Source: Primulina eburnea
Lineage: Eukaryota > Streptophyta > Magnoliopsida > Lamiales > Gesneriaceae
DNA length: 64,000 nucleotides
Assembly (NCBI RefSeq): GCF_022965805.1
Contig: NC_133109.1
Span: 7,913,869 to 7,977,868, forward strand
Direction of reading: 5' to 3'
The notes below the pieces were generated by a model. The model ran no database searches. It was not told the DNA's origin and worked only from the letters and a program-made list of their open reading frames with translations. The position numbers were made by a program, and so were the translations under genes. Below, piece after piece: positions 47,953 to 58,536 of the stretch. The number at the start of each line of letters is the position of its first letter. The first letter of the stretch is position 1.

Positions 47953-50031
47953 TGTTAGAGTAGGTGCACGTCGAGCCAAGTGTTGGCCGACTGTTCACAA
48001 TGAAACTCTTTGTATAAACGATCTTTATTTTAATAATATTTCAATTTATTAATTTGGCGCATCTTTATCTTTATACCCATGCTTGTTGCATAGATAAAGT
48101 CCTTGAATATACAAATAGTAGAAAGAATATGAGATGCTCATATGATGAGTATCATGAAACTCATATTTGGAATACTGTATATTCTAAACCGTTCCTAGTC
48201 GATTCAGCCGCCACTAAGAAGGATAAAGGCCGCTCGAGTTAGAGACTAGTATCTGCGATGTGAGTACCATGTTTCATTGGTAGGGGACATTGTGATGTCC
48301 GAGCATGCAGATAGGTGCTCCTGGTAGAGTGCACTGAACAACCCTCTATAAAGGACTTTCCAAGTGGTTCTCACTTATCGAGTGGAAAAGTCCTAGTTTA
48401 TGGTTGTACACCATTAGTCCTTATGACCCGGGACAACATTGAGACTCTATATGCTAGCGTTTCACTTTGACTTGTTTACCGACTCTTATGGGGTCATCAG
48501 GTGGCAAGGTTGGGTGTTACGGCGAAACATATAGGAGTCGATGCATTGTAGCCGGGGATTCACCGCTTACCTACGGGTATGGATATCCTATGTGTTTTTC
48601 ATGTATCTGTGGGTTGAAATCTCTGATCAGAGTATGGTGGTAATTATGAAAGGAGTTTCATAGATTACACCATCGATGCAACCACAACATGACACATAGT
48701 ATCGATTCATTGACAACTCTCGATAGACCAATAGTTGTCGAATCGATCGGGATATATGAGTTGAAGGGACCGTACTGTACGCTAACCATAATTGAATGGT
48801 TCTTGCAGGCACTATCATGTGATACCTAGGGAATCACGTAAGCGATGCTGCTAGGCGTTTAACGTGATTGGTTGGGTGCTATCAGACTTGAGTTCTGACG
48901 TTCTTACTATCAAGGAGTTGATAAGTAAGAATGGAGCAATTGGGGTATGCTCGAATAAGGACATGTTTAGTCCGAATCACATGGAGATGTGAACCCACGG
49001 CTAGTTGTATCAATGAACCATTGAGGGCCACACAAGTACTTGCTTTGTAAATCCCGAAGAGAAGTAAAAAATAGTTCAAGGTGTTGAACGGCTTATAAAT
49101 GTGTTTATAAGCGTAAAGAAAAATAGAAGTATGACTTCTATGAGAGAAATATAAATTTTAATTTATGGAAGTGTTCCTAAGATTAAAATTTGGCCAAGTA
49201 AATAATGTAGTTGAAAATTGTGATTTTCATAAACATTGTTGTGGACTAAATTAAATTAATTCAAGTGTTGAATTAATTAAACACTAGTAGACCTAGTAGA
49301 GTCTAAATAATTAAATTAATTCAAGTGTTGAATTAATTAAATAATATTGAGTCTTGTAGAGCTCAATTTAAATAATTATTTAACTAGTGGGACTTGAGTA
49401 AAATCAAGTAATATTTAATTTATCTCAAATGTGTTTGAGATAATAAAATTTAGTCTATGGTTTTTGATGTGTTAAAAACCATATAATATATAAGTGAGAC
49501 ATGTAGGGATTGCATGCTTGGGAGGTGAAGAGCCTTGATTACTTTTTATTAAAATATTCAAAAGGCATGCAACTTTTGGGGAACAACTTTTGTAACACCC
49601 AAGGCTAATCTTCCCACTCCCACTCACCTCACTTTGGCCGAAAACTTGAGGGGATTTCTCTCACATTTTTCTTCCTTTTTGTTCTTCATTTTCTTGGAGC
49701 AAAAATCATTCTCTTTGAAAAATCTTTGAGTTTTTCTAGTGCAAAACTTGAAGGGATTTACATAGCTAAGTGGTGGGCCTTATTCTTGAAGGGGAATAAG
49801 AAGGAGCTTGTAGATTTGTCTACCAAAGAAGAGCTAAAGTATTCATACTTTAGTTGGAGCCATTTCATCAACTCTAAGGAGTTGATAGGTAAATTTCTAC
49901 AAACATCCTATGCATGGTTTTAGTTTTTGTAAATATTACACAAAACATTTGAGGGGGCCGAAAATTCTTGATAAAAATTTTAATTTTTTGCTTCCGTTGC
50001 GTTTCCGGCCTCCGTAACCGGTCCGCTTTCA
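47953..50031 (+). repeat. Copia-3 3' LTR
   Basis: Same length and sequence as the 5' LTR except for about three single-base changes (for example CTATAAAGGAC near 48347 and ACTTGAAGGG near 49746). Confidence 0.95.
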
Positions 50032-50886
50032 AGTAGTGCATCATATTTCGTAAATATACATAGTATCACACGCCTTAATCTTCCTTCAAACATCTTTCAC
50101 ACCATATTATGTATATTTAATTATCTTTGTATGAAAAATATGATGCGCTACTTTTATTTTCGTTTTTATGGATAAATATGCATAAAACTAGAGTTTTCTT
50201 TTTTTTTTTTTAAATCTTGCCAATGATGCAAAAAGGGACTGCCATGGTAGGGGTACTTGAAGGGATGTTGTTTCATATATTTAAGAGTCCATAGAAGCAT
50301 GACTCAAGACTGGAACGTGGTAGGCTAAGGGCTGCACGATTTTTGGGCTTTATGATAACTAGGGCTCGACTTTTGAGAGGTTAAGGAAAGGGGCCGTGTG
50401 GGGTGTCTTCCAGGCGAAGGGCTGGGCTCGTGAGGATCATAGCCTCGAGCCATGGTGGTCCACGCAAGGGTGAAAAGGCTAGGAGAGCATGGGCGCACGG
50501 CTAGGGCATTACCTAGCCGCGGCCTTGGGGTATAGGAGAATCATGCACGTTCCCGTGCATAGTGTAGGACTGGGCTAAGAAGGTCATGAGGGGCTCGGTC
50601 TAGGTCCTAGGAGGGTTGGTTGGGGGCTGGTCCACTTGCTTAGACGCTAGGTCGAAGGAATGGATGGCTTGATCAAACTAGGGTTTTCAAAAAATAGGGA
50701 CAAAATTCAGTAGCTGATCTAAGCTCGTTCGAGGGTCTTAATTGGCTTGATTTGAGTTGTATATGGTATAGTTAGGTGGTTTTAAGCTATGGTTCAAGTT
50801 TGGTTAAGTTTCGAGTCCATTCGGGTTAAAACCAGGAGGTACGTATAGTTTTAAATACAAATTGGGAAATTAGTCGATAAGTTTAT

Positions 50887-51059
50887 GTAATGCACATGGG
50901 CTGTTCCCGATCGGGCTTAAGTCCCCTCACGGTTATCCCATTAGCCATTACTCATAGAACTTCTCCAGCCTAGGCACTGGAGCTTTTACCTCCCCAGGAT
51001 TATAACCCAAGACCTCCTGGACTTATATAGATCTTGGCAGCAATCCTGGTACCAGTTGA
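50887..51059 (-). mobile_element. SINE-like repeat, left arm of inverted pair
   Basis: On the minus strand it shows pol III-type boxes: A-like TAGATCAACTGG (51052-51063) and B-like GGTTATAATCC (50997-51007). It is about 95% identical to the reverse complement of 51069-51241 (eight mismatches by eye over 173 bp). No poly(A)/poly(T) tail or target duplication was identified. Confidence 0.7.
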
Positions 51060-51068
51060 TCTAGTAGC

Positions 51069-51241
51069 TCAACTGGTACCAAGATTGCTGCCCAGATCTA
51101 TATAAGTCCAGGAGGTTTTGGGTTCTAATCCTGGGGAGGTAAAAGCTCCAGTGCCTGGGCTGGAGAAGTTCTATGAGTAATGGGTAATAGGATAACCGTG
51201 AGGGGACTTAAGCCCGATCGGGAACATCCCATGTGCATTAC
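51069..51241 (+). mobile_element. SINE-like repeat, right arm of inverted pair
   Basis: A-like box TAGCTCAACTGG (51065-51076) and B-like box GGTTCTAATCC (51121-51131), spaced like a tRNA gene. The rest is not tRNA-like. With 50887-51059 it forms a 173-bp hairpin with a nine-base loop (51060-51068). The two promoters face away from each other. Confidence 0.72.
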
Positions 51242-52281
51242 GGTTTAAGTTTAAGTCTAAGAAATATTTATGTATGTATTTTAAAGTGTTATGTTAATTT
51301 TGGATGTATTTGGGTCGTCGTTTTAAGGTCTAAGGAAAAATGGGGAAACTTACAGTTTCAGGGACAAAATGGTCATTTTACACTTGAAAAATGTTAGACG
51401 TCCTGGCAGTGTCCTGAATGCTGTAATGAAGGTTAAAATATTTATTTTAAATGTTTATGGAATTTTATGATAAAATGTTAATGCTAAAAGACATGTTGCA
51501 TGCTTGATTTAAAAGAAAAATGATTATATGCATGAATTTTTATAAGTGATGAAAATATGAAAGGAGGTGAATTGATTGTGACTAATACGATGATATAATG
51601 ATATATAAGGCCAGTGCTCAGTTGACGGGTGAGAGTCTCGCTAATGTCCCTGCAGCCCAGTATCGTGGTTGTACGTAGATGGATCCATCGACGTACATCT
51701 AATACGAAAGTCACAATTGAGGATCTGAATTCAATAAAAAGAGAAACATATACGTATATAATGAAAATATAAAATTATATGATGAAAGGAAAAATGTTTA
51801 AGTTTATGAATATTCATGAAATGCTATTTTATTAAACTATTTTCACCGTTGAACGTGGATGTATTTGAATTACTTGCGATCATAGTTAAGGTTCGCTAAG
51901 TCATTAGACTCAGTAAGTGTGATCGATGCAGGTGAGCATGGTGTTGATGTTAATGGACGACTTGATGGTTGAACTAGCTGGACTGAAAGTGCACACAACC
52001 TGCGGACAGTGCTAGTTTTCTGCGAAAATTATGTTTAAGATTTAAGTTTGATTTAAATATTTTATGATTTGTATGCTTTTGAGAGGATTTAAGAGTTTTT
52101 GATATTTTAAAATGTTAGGTTTGGTTTGACGATTTACGATTTCATGTTTTGAATTGTGTTCTTTTGAATTTTCAAATAATAAGTTGGTTGAGTTGTTTTA
52201 AACAGATAAATTATATACATATATATATGTATAGTATTTTCGGCCGAAAGTTGAAAGGAAATAAAAAAAAATTCTAGTACA

Positions 52282-52950
52282 TTTTAAAGAAAAATAAATA
52301 GTGGACATTTCAATCTTATTCCATAACCCATGTTTATCATTATTAACATCTAGAGAGCAAGTCCGTGAGGCTAGATAATAGATATTCCGTAGATTTTATA
52401 GGTATGAGCATCTATAATTCAATTTAGTAGGGTTCAGTTATCATCACCCTTAATTAAATAGTTATTCTCATGGAATTCAACTAAGTAATCAGTATCACAT
52501 AAATGTTTGATTCCAATAAAATTATAACATATATTTTGAACGAGAAAAATATCATTAATAACAACATTTTCATGAGTAATCTTACCCTTATCCATGGTCT
52601 TACTCTTATCGTTGTCACCAACTGATTTTGGGTCCCTCACATTTGATCAAATATGTTAGCAGTTGGGCTTGACCAGTCATGTTACTTGAACATCCACTGT
52701 CCAAGTACCAGAATAAATTTTTCAGTGCTTCTCCTCTCCTTTCTAACAGAAAAAAATATATTTAACCGGTACTCATTCCTATTTGGGTCCAAAATATATT
52801 AGTGCTTTTGGAACCATACTTGGATCAACCTAACTGACTGACCACTCTGGTTGTTCACAAATTTGTGTTATGCTCTGTGTGTTGACTAAATGTTGTCCAA
52901 CCTTTCTCACTTCATTTTGCAGTATATATCTCTTCTGAACATGCTTGTTG
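52282..52950 (-). pseudogene. Copia-2 protease / pre-integrase fragment
   Basis: The minus strand reads WYLDSGCSSNMTG near 52715 (the DSG protease active site of SIRE-type Copia), then GKITHENVVINDIFLVQNICYNFIGIKHLCD (52440-52580), a typical region between protease and integrase. Stops and frame changes are present. Confidence 0.82.
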
Positions 52951-52954
52951 TTAT

Positions 52955-54706
52955 TGTGGAAACCCGGATGCTAATTCAGTTCTTAATCATCTTTGGGAAT
53001 AATTGGATCAATTAAATAAAGTGGGTCTAATTTTTTTTTAAAATACAAGTACGGAACATATTATAATCACTATGATATAAACATCAAAAGTAAAAGTACA
53101 AGTCTAGTACAAAATATAGTAATGTCAAACTAGGGTTCAATCACTATACATCAAGTGCTGAAACCTATTCTACTTCTGGGTCCGGATCTCCACGCTAATC
53201 TTGATCTCTCATCCTCTTTTTTACCCTGATCCTGTCCTACCTGTTGTCATGCACACATACAAACACAACAACAGCTGGATAACTCCGGTGAGAATAATAT
53301 TCCCAGTATAAACAACATAAACATGCAATCATATAAACATATACAAAAGCATATAACAGTTATCAATAACATGTATCAAAATCTGAAAGACATGAATTGA
53401 TATAAAACTGTAAATCAACTCATATCTCTGACTCGACTCTGATCTAGTCTAGTCTAGGGATCCCGGTTCCCGGACGTTGGCATACTATATCGAATCTCAA
53501 CAACAGAAGTCGATCTACTTCTAAGCAACATCGATATAAACCGAACATTCAATGTCATGGCACCTCCGCCAAAAACTAGGCACATCCGCCTATGACTCTT
53601 TCTCGATATCTATCTTTTGTTCTCTGCTTTTCTATAAATCAATAGAATAAGCATATACAATCAATGAATTCAAAGGTATTAAACAATACAAATAAGTATG
53701 TGGTTTTGGGAAACTCAAGTCAAATCCAACTCGAGTCGATCTCCCGGTTAACATTGATTTATACCTTTCTTTTATCGGGGTTGGCTCTATTCTGTCTTTG
53801 AAATCTTCAATACCAATCTGGAGTAACATTTGAGAAGTACCATTAATATACAACTCAATACCAGAAATCTCAATCCTTCGCATTTTAACGGCATAACGGC
53901 GCAGTCTCAGCATACCGGTAATTCCAACAAAAACCGACCAATCTCAACAACTCATAATCAAACAATCAACACAATTCTGATATCAAATCCGTATAATCTC
54001 AATCAATCAAATCTGAAAAATCATAACAATTTTGTACGGTATTTATTATTCGATCTGGTTTCGATTATACGTTGTATAAATTCTCATAAACACCATATAT
54101 AGATCAAATCATGATTCCTTCAATACCATATTTTCAACTCATAAAAAAACATAATAAAACTTACGTCCTTTTGAAGTTTGTTAACACGAGGAGCATGAAA
54201 CTAAAGTCGGATTCCAAATCGGACGGACAGATGTTGTAAAATCAGAATTATAGTCTTCGAAGAAACTTGAAGCTTTTCCTTGGAACCTCTCGGTTTTCTC
54301 TGAAGTTCTGAAGGGGAAATGAATAATATATGTATACAACTTGCATGGTAAGGACGCATGTCTTATTATTCATACATATCAGGCGGCGCTCAGGTGGTCA
54401 CAAATTACCGCTCGGGCACGGAACATTATGTCCGAGCTCTAGACTTGTTATACACTGGCGCTCGGGCGGTCATTTTCTACCGCTCGGGCACCAGACGTTC
54501 TGTCCAAATACTTGACTTCTGGTGCACTGGCGCTCGGGCCGAGCGATCTTCTTCTACCGCTTGGGCGCCAGAAATTTTGTAAAAACTTTGGTCTGGTGAT
54601 GAACCGGCACCCGGCTTCTATACTCACGTCTTACTTTAGCTCCTGAAATCTCAATTTTATCAATTAATTAATGTCAGATTACAGTGATAAACTCTCGGGC
54701 ATTACA
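52955..54706 (-). repeat. Gypsy-4 3' LTR (LTR-A superfamily)
   Basis: Plus-strand ends are TGTGGAAACCCGGATGCTAA and CTCGGGCATTACA. It shares with LTR-A copy 2 the plus-strand segment CAACAGCTGGATAACTCCGG (about 53268). It lacks the GCGCATATGCGC palindromes and has a GCTCGGGC array instead at the same place. TATA-like TATACATATATTA on the minus strand near 54330-54342. Confidence 0.9.
54378..54572. repeat. GCTCGGGC array in the Gypsy-4 LTR
   Basis: Three paired units of the form GGCGCTCGGGCGGT ... TACCGCTCGGGC, about 78-80 bp apart (54382-54412, 54460-54490, 54530-54568), upstream of the TATA-like box in element orientation. Within a pair the halves are partly inverted (GGCGGT/ACCGC). Confidence 0.85.
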
Positions 54707-54724
54707 TTTCTCCCCCCCCCCCAA
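54707..54724 (-). other. Gypsy-4 polypurine tract
   Basis: The minus strand reads CTTGGGGGGGGGGAGAAA up to the LTR; an unusually long G run. Confidence 0.85.
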
Positions 54725-54808
54725 GATCTGATATCGTCCCTGAAATCACATGCAATCAAATCAGATACAATAAGAAATGTATAACATAAGCTAAACAGGA
54801 AACTCACA

Positions 54809-56035
54809 TCAATTAAATAACTCTGAGAATTTCTTTCTCATGTCTGATTCAATCTCCCAAGTAGCTTCTTCAATGCCATGAGGATTCCACTGAACTATCA
54901 CAAGCGGAATAGTCTTCGTTCTGAGTTCTTTTTCTTTACGATCAAGAATCTGAATCGGCTTTTCAAAATAACTCAGAGTTTCATCAAGTTCTGCCTCGTT
55001 TGGCTGAATAATATGAGATGCATCAGGAAGATATTTCCGCAATAAAGATACATGAAAGACATCATGTATTCCTGATAAAGATGGAGGTATGGCAAGTCGT
55101 TAGGCACGATCATCTATCTTCCCCAGAATCTAATACGACCAAATATATCGTGGAGACAACTTTCCTTTCTTGCCAAATTTGACGCCGCCTCTGAAAGGAG
55201 AAATCTTCAGAAATACTCGGTCTCCTGTCTCAAATACTAGAGGTCGGAGATGAACATTGGCATTTTTGGCCTGTCTGTCTTGAGCTGTCTTTATTCTCGT
55301 CTGAATCAGCTTCACTTTCTCTGTCATATCTCTAATTATGTCAGGCCCAATCTCAGGTACTTCAAAAATATCGTCCCAATAAAGAGGGGATCTGCACTTC
55401 TTACCATACAACGCTTCAAACAGTGTCATCTCTATACTCGTTTGATAGCTATTGTTGTAAGAAAACTCACAGAGTGGCAAAGAATCTTGCCAATTAGTGC
55501 CAAAATCTAGCACTACAGCTATAAGCATATCTTCAAATGTCTGGATAGTCTGCTCTGACTGTCCATCTGTCTGTGGGTGATATGCGGTACTCAAGTGCAA
55601 TTGCGTACCTAGAACTTGTTGTAAACTGTGCCAGAAATGCGAAGTGAATCAAGGATCACGGTCTGATATAATCGACTTCGGCACTCCGTGAAGTCTGACC
55701 ACTTCTCTGACATATATCTCTGTCATCTGGTCATGTCTGTACGTCATCTTGTACGGAATAAAACATACGGATTTGGTCAATCTGTCAATCACGACCCAAA
55801 TCGCATTACAACCTCGGGAGGAACGTAGTAGCTTTGTCACAAAATCCATATAAATGTGATCACATTTCCACTTTGGGATGGATAAGCTCTGCAAAAGACC
55901 TCCTGGTTTCTTTCTTTCAGCTTTCACCTGTTGGCAATTCAGACATCTGGAAACAAACTTTGCAATATCTAATTTCATCTGTTTCCACCAAAATTGTCTT
56001 TTTAAATTATTATACATTTTTTTGCCACCAGGATA
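54809..56035 (-). pseudogene. pol: Gypsy-4 Pol fragment: integrase and C-terminal tail
   Basis: From 56035 leftward: HPGG-type zinc region with [12 protein letters not shown] and CLNCQQVKAE, core MDFVTKL, IISDRDP and [14 protein letters not shown], then [23 protein letters not shown] and VIVQWNPHGIEEATWE. The homology to Gypsy-2 and Gypsy-1 integrase is clear. Three nonsense codons are seen on the minus strand (55649-55651, 55130-55132, 55100-55102). The zinc region is truncated at its first half by the junction at 56035. Confidence 0.88.
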
Positions 56036-57005
56036 AAGTAGAAAACAACAATTTTGTGCCAAGTTTAGCCCATAAAGTCTTCCAAAAGTAACTCAAGAAT
56101 TTAACATCGCGACCAGAAACAATAGTGCTAGGCATGCCATGCAACCTAACGATTCTCTAAAGAAAAAATCCGCAATGTTTGAAGCATCATCGGTTTTATA
56201 ACAAGCTATAAAATGTGCCATCTTAGAGAATCTATCCACAACAACAAAAATAGAATCCCTCCCCTTCTTAGTCCTAGGCAACCCCAAAATAAAGTCCATA
56301 GAAATGTCAATCCAAGTTCTTTTTAAGAATAGCTCGCAAAAGTATTCCCAAAGTTCTATTGACAACTTCAGTTTGTCCATCCGTTTGAGGATGACAAGTA
56401 GTAAAAAACAACAATTTTGTGCCAAGTTTTGCCCATAAATTCCTCCAAAAGTAACTCAAGAATATAACATCGCGATCAGAAACAATAGTCCTAGGCATGC
56501 CACGCAGCCTAACGACTTCTCTAAATAGCAAATCCGCAATGTTTGAAGCATCATCGGTTTTATGACAAGCTATAAAATGTGCCATCTTAGAGAATCTATC
56601 CACAACAACAAAAATAGAATCCCTCCCCTTCTTAGTCCTAGGCAACCCCAAAATAAAGTCCACAGAAATGTCAATCCAAGTTCTTTTTAAAAATAGCACG
56701 CAAAAGTGTTCCCAAAGTTCTATTGACAACTTCAGTTTTTCCATCCATTTGAGGATGACAAGTAGTAGAAAACAACAATTTTGTGCAAAGTTTAGCCCAT
56801 AAAGTCTTCCAAAAGTAACTCAAGAATTTAACATCGCGACCAGAAACAATAGTCCTATGCATGCCATGCAACGTAACGACTTCTCTAAAGAACAGATCCG
56901 CAATGTTTGAAGCATCATCGGTTTTATGAGAAGCTATAAAATGTGCCATCTTAGAGAATCTATCTACAACAACAAAAATAGAATCCCTCCCCTTCTTAGT
57001 CCTAG
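56036..57005 (-). repeat. Tandem array of 363-bp Gypsy-3-like integrase fragments
   Basis: Three units in the same orientation: partial (56036-56313), complete (56314-56676, 363 bp) and partial (56677-57005). Each encodes the integrase core from [19 protein letters not shown] through [11 protein letters not shown] to [15 protein letters not shown] and ends in ILKKNL. The unit is 121 codons, so copies join in frame. At each joint AAGAACTTGGATTGACAT fuses the two ends, a place where GAACTT-NN and CCTTGGGTTG share microhomology in intact Gypsy-3. Gypsy-3 itself interrupts the third unit at 57006. Confidence 0.9.
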
Positions 57006-57920
57006 TGATGCGAACATAGACGTCCCAAGGAAAGCATGGGATCCTTTGCAGTTGCCGGAGGGACCAATCACGAGGGGTCGACTAAAGAGATTCAAGGAGG
57101 CACTACAAGGAGTCATGAGCAAGCCTGAAGGGGTCGTGATGCATGGGAGTACGTTTGGAGGCCAACGGAATATCATTCAAGCATTGATAGAGCAGACCGA
57201 GTCTGGACGGACCTGCACACGAACCTTCACACGTGGTCCGTGTCTTGTACTTCATGAGATGAGCTATTCCATTGCCTGCACGGACCTGAAGACGGACCCA
57301 GGCACGGGGTCCGTGCCCTATGTTATTGGCGAAGACAGTGCCTACACGGACCCGTACACGGAGGTGGGCACGGGTTCCGTGTCCCTTATTTCCAGCTGAT
57401 GTTATTTACAGAGCCTACACGGACCCGGACACGGAGATGTGCACGGGGTCCGTGTCTAGTGTTTTTCTGTGCGAATTATTTCCTTCTTGAGAGTTTTGTT
57501 TTGTTAGGAAACTAGATTTCTTGATATCTTTTGATATATAGACTATGTTGGACGAATTTTTACAAATAATAAATATATTATTTTGAGTTTATTCAAACTT
57601 TTGAGATTTTTCTCTCAACTTTTCAAGGCTTTAGCTTTGTCAAATTAAATCAAACATATCAAAGTTTATAACTTTGTGGCGTTTGTCGATCGTGCTTGTG
57701 CGGATTGTCGTAAGGCGTCGTTCTTCGAAGGTTCGTATCAAATTTCGATTTTTATTCTTGTGTTTATTTGTTGCTAAAATTTTCTAGTTTAGAGGTGAAT
57801 AACACATCAAATTACTTGATTCAAAAGATCGGGAAAACACACGAGTCTTATTATCGTAATTAAATAGAGGGTGCGATTGTTTAATCGTGTTTGCTATTTA
57901 TTCGTACAAAGATTCACGTT
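57006..57920 (+). repeat. Gypsy-3 5' LTR
   Basis: Starts TGATGCGAACATAG. The right end is within a few bases of 57916-57923. TATA-like TATATAGA at about 57535-57542. The first 150 bp keep the pol-terminal reading frame ([20 protein letters not shown]) with no stop where the 3' LTR has TAA. Confidence 0.88.
57205..57465. repeat. Inverted-repeat array ACGGACC / GGTCCGTG in the Gypsy-3 LTR
   Basis: Four successive hairpin-capable pairs such as ACACGGACCCG...GCACGGGGTCCGTGT, each about 30-45 bp, ending about 70 bp before the TATA-like box. The same array is at 63328-63583 in the 3' LTR, where a few positions differ. Confidence 0.87.
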
Positions 57921-57923
57921 ATT

Positions 57924-57935
57924 TGGTATCAGAGC
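57924..57935 (+). other. Gypsy-3 primer binding site
   Basis: TGGTATCAGAGC, complementary to initiator tRNA-Met, a few bases after the 5' LTR. Confidence 0.9.
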
Positions 57936-58536
57936 ATAGGTTTATTGAAATCAAGTAAGTATCTTGTTATTATATTTCAGATCTGCGTTATTTCTTCAAA
58001 CGTTTTCAGATCTGTTTCGTTCTATCGTTATTCAATTTTCGTGAAACAGTGTTTCTCGAAAATTAGGTCAATTTTCTTCAATTTTTTTTGGGATTTTCGA
58101 GTTGTACTCAGCCTAAAAAAAAAGTACAAAATTTCGAAAATTTTCCTACACAATTGTTTTGGTATATTGTTCTATTCCCTTTAGAGAGTCATATTCAATT
58201 GTCTCTCACAGTAAAAAAAAAAATATATATTCCCTATATTCGAATTTCTTGTCTACACAGTCCAAGTGAGTCGGTCGCATTTGTTCACAAGTTTGAACCT
58301 TGATTGTTTGATATACCCAGAATACAAAGCTTGAGCACTTCCAAGAGAGCTCTCAAAATTTGAGTGATACACTTGAGTGCGAGTGACTTTTCTTTGGAGT
58401 GAACGGTGAGTATTTGTTGTGAGCAAACAAAATTGTGAGAAAAGACGAGTGAATTTCTTTGGAGTGACCATGAGCATTTGGGTGAGGATTATTTTATTTC
58501 TACTAACTTTTTCTTGCAGGTACAAATTGACATTAA
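57936..58536 (+). other. Gypsy-3 leader
   Basis: AT-rich untranslated leader between the primer site and the gag ATG at 58537; no coding frame. Confidence 0.75.

Larger units (their letters stand above)
40089..50031 (+). mobile_element. Copia-3, very young Tork-like Ty1/Copia element
   Basis: Two LTRs of exactly 2,079 bp (40089-42167 and 47953-50031) with TGTTAGAG..GCTTTCA ends, only about three substitutions seen between them, and a perfect target duplication AGTAG (40084-40088 and 50032-50036). A primer site, a long leader, gag-pol and a polypurine tract are present. Integrase before RT marks Copia; SQW-type TPPATPQLNGVSERRNRTLMD and the YVDDILLIG motif resemble the Tork lineage. Despite its youth pol has two frameshifts and two stops. 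Confidence 0.96.
39426..52281 (+). mobile_element. LTR-B-like repeat copy 3, split by Copia-3 (ends approximate)
   Basis: The parts 39426-40083 and 50037-52281 join at the Copia-3 target site. Similarity to LTR-B is seen around 39550-39600 (CGATCGAAGAACGGAGACCGG) and 51895-51915 (TTAGACTCAGTAAG; compare the LTR-B TTAGACTCACTAG). No TG..CA ends with a matching target duplication could be fixed, so the limits rest on where Copia-2 similarity stops. No pol is seen, so it is probably a solo LTR. Confidence 0.5.
35061..52954 (-). mobile_element. Copia-2, SIRE/Maximus-like Ty1/Copia remnant, broken by several insertions
   Basis: Minus-strand pol blocks in correct order: protease and pre-integrase (52282-52950), integrase (38637-39425), linker, RT and RNase H (35061-37100). 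Insertions are an LTR-B-like repeat with its own nested elements (39426-52281) and a CACTA element (37101-38633). Gypsy-4 abuts the upstream end at 52955. The RT motif IYIDNIIFGSTN with LMHDKFEM is typical of the SIRE/Maximus lineage. Numerous stops; an old element. Confidence 0.83.
52955..56035 (-). mobile_element. Gypsy-4, 3' half of a Gypsy element with an LTR-A-type LTR
   Basis: 3' LTR 52955-54706, a poly-C (plus strand) polypurine tract and the integrase end of pol. Reverse transcriptase, gag and the 5' LTR are absent. At about 56035 the sequence jumps, inside the integrase zinc region, to fragments of a Gypsy-3-like element. Because its LTR belongs to the LTR-A superfamily, it shows what kind of element produced the three LTR-A solo copies. 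Confidence 0.88.

Noticed and set aside
56926..57399. 157-aa ORF starting in the integrase array and running into the Gypsy-3 5' LTR
   Set aside because: Its C-terminal part is the LTR-borne copy of the pol end plus LTR sequence; the start lies in antisense array DNA, so it is not a gene.
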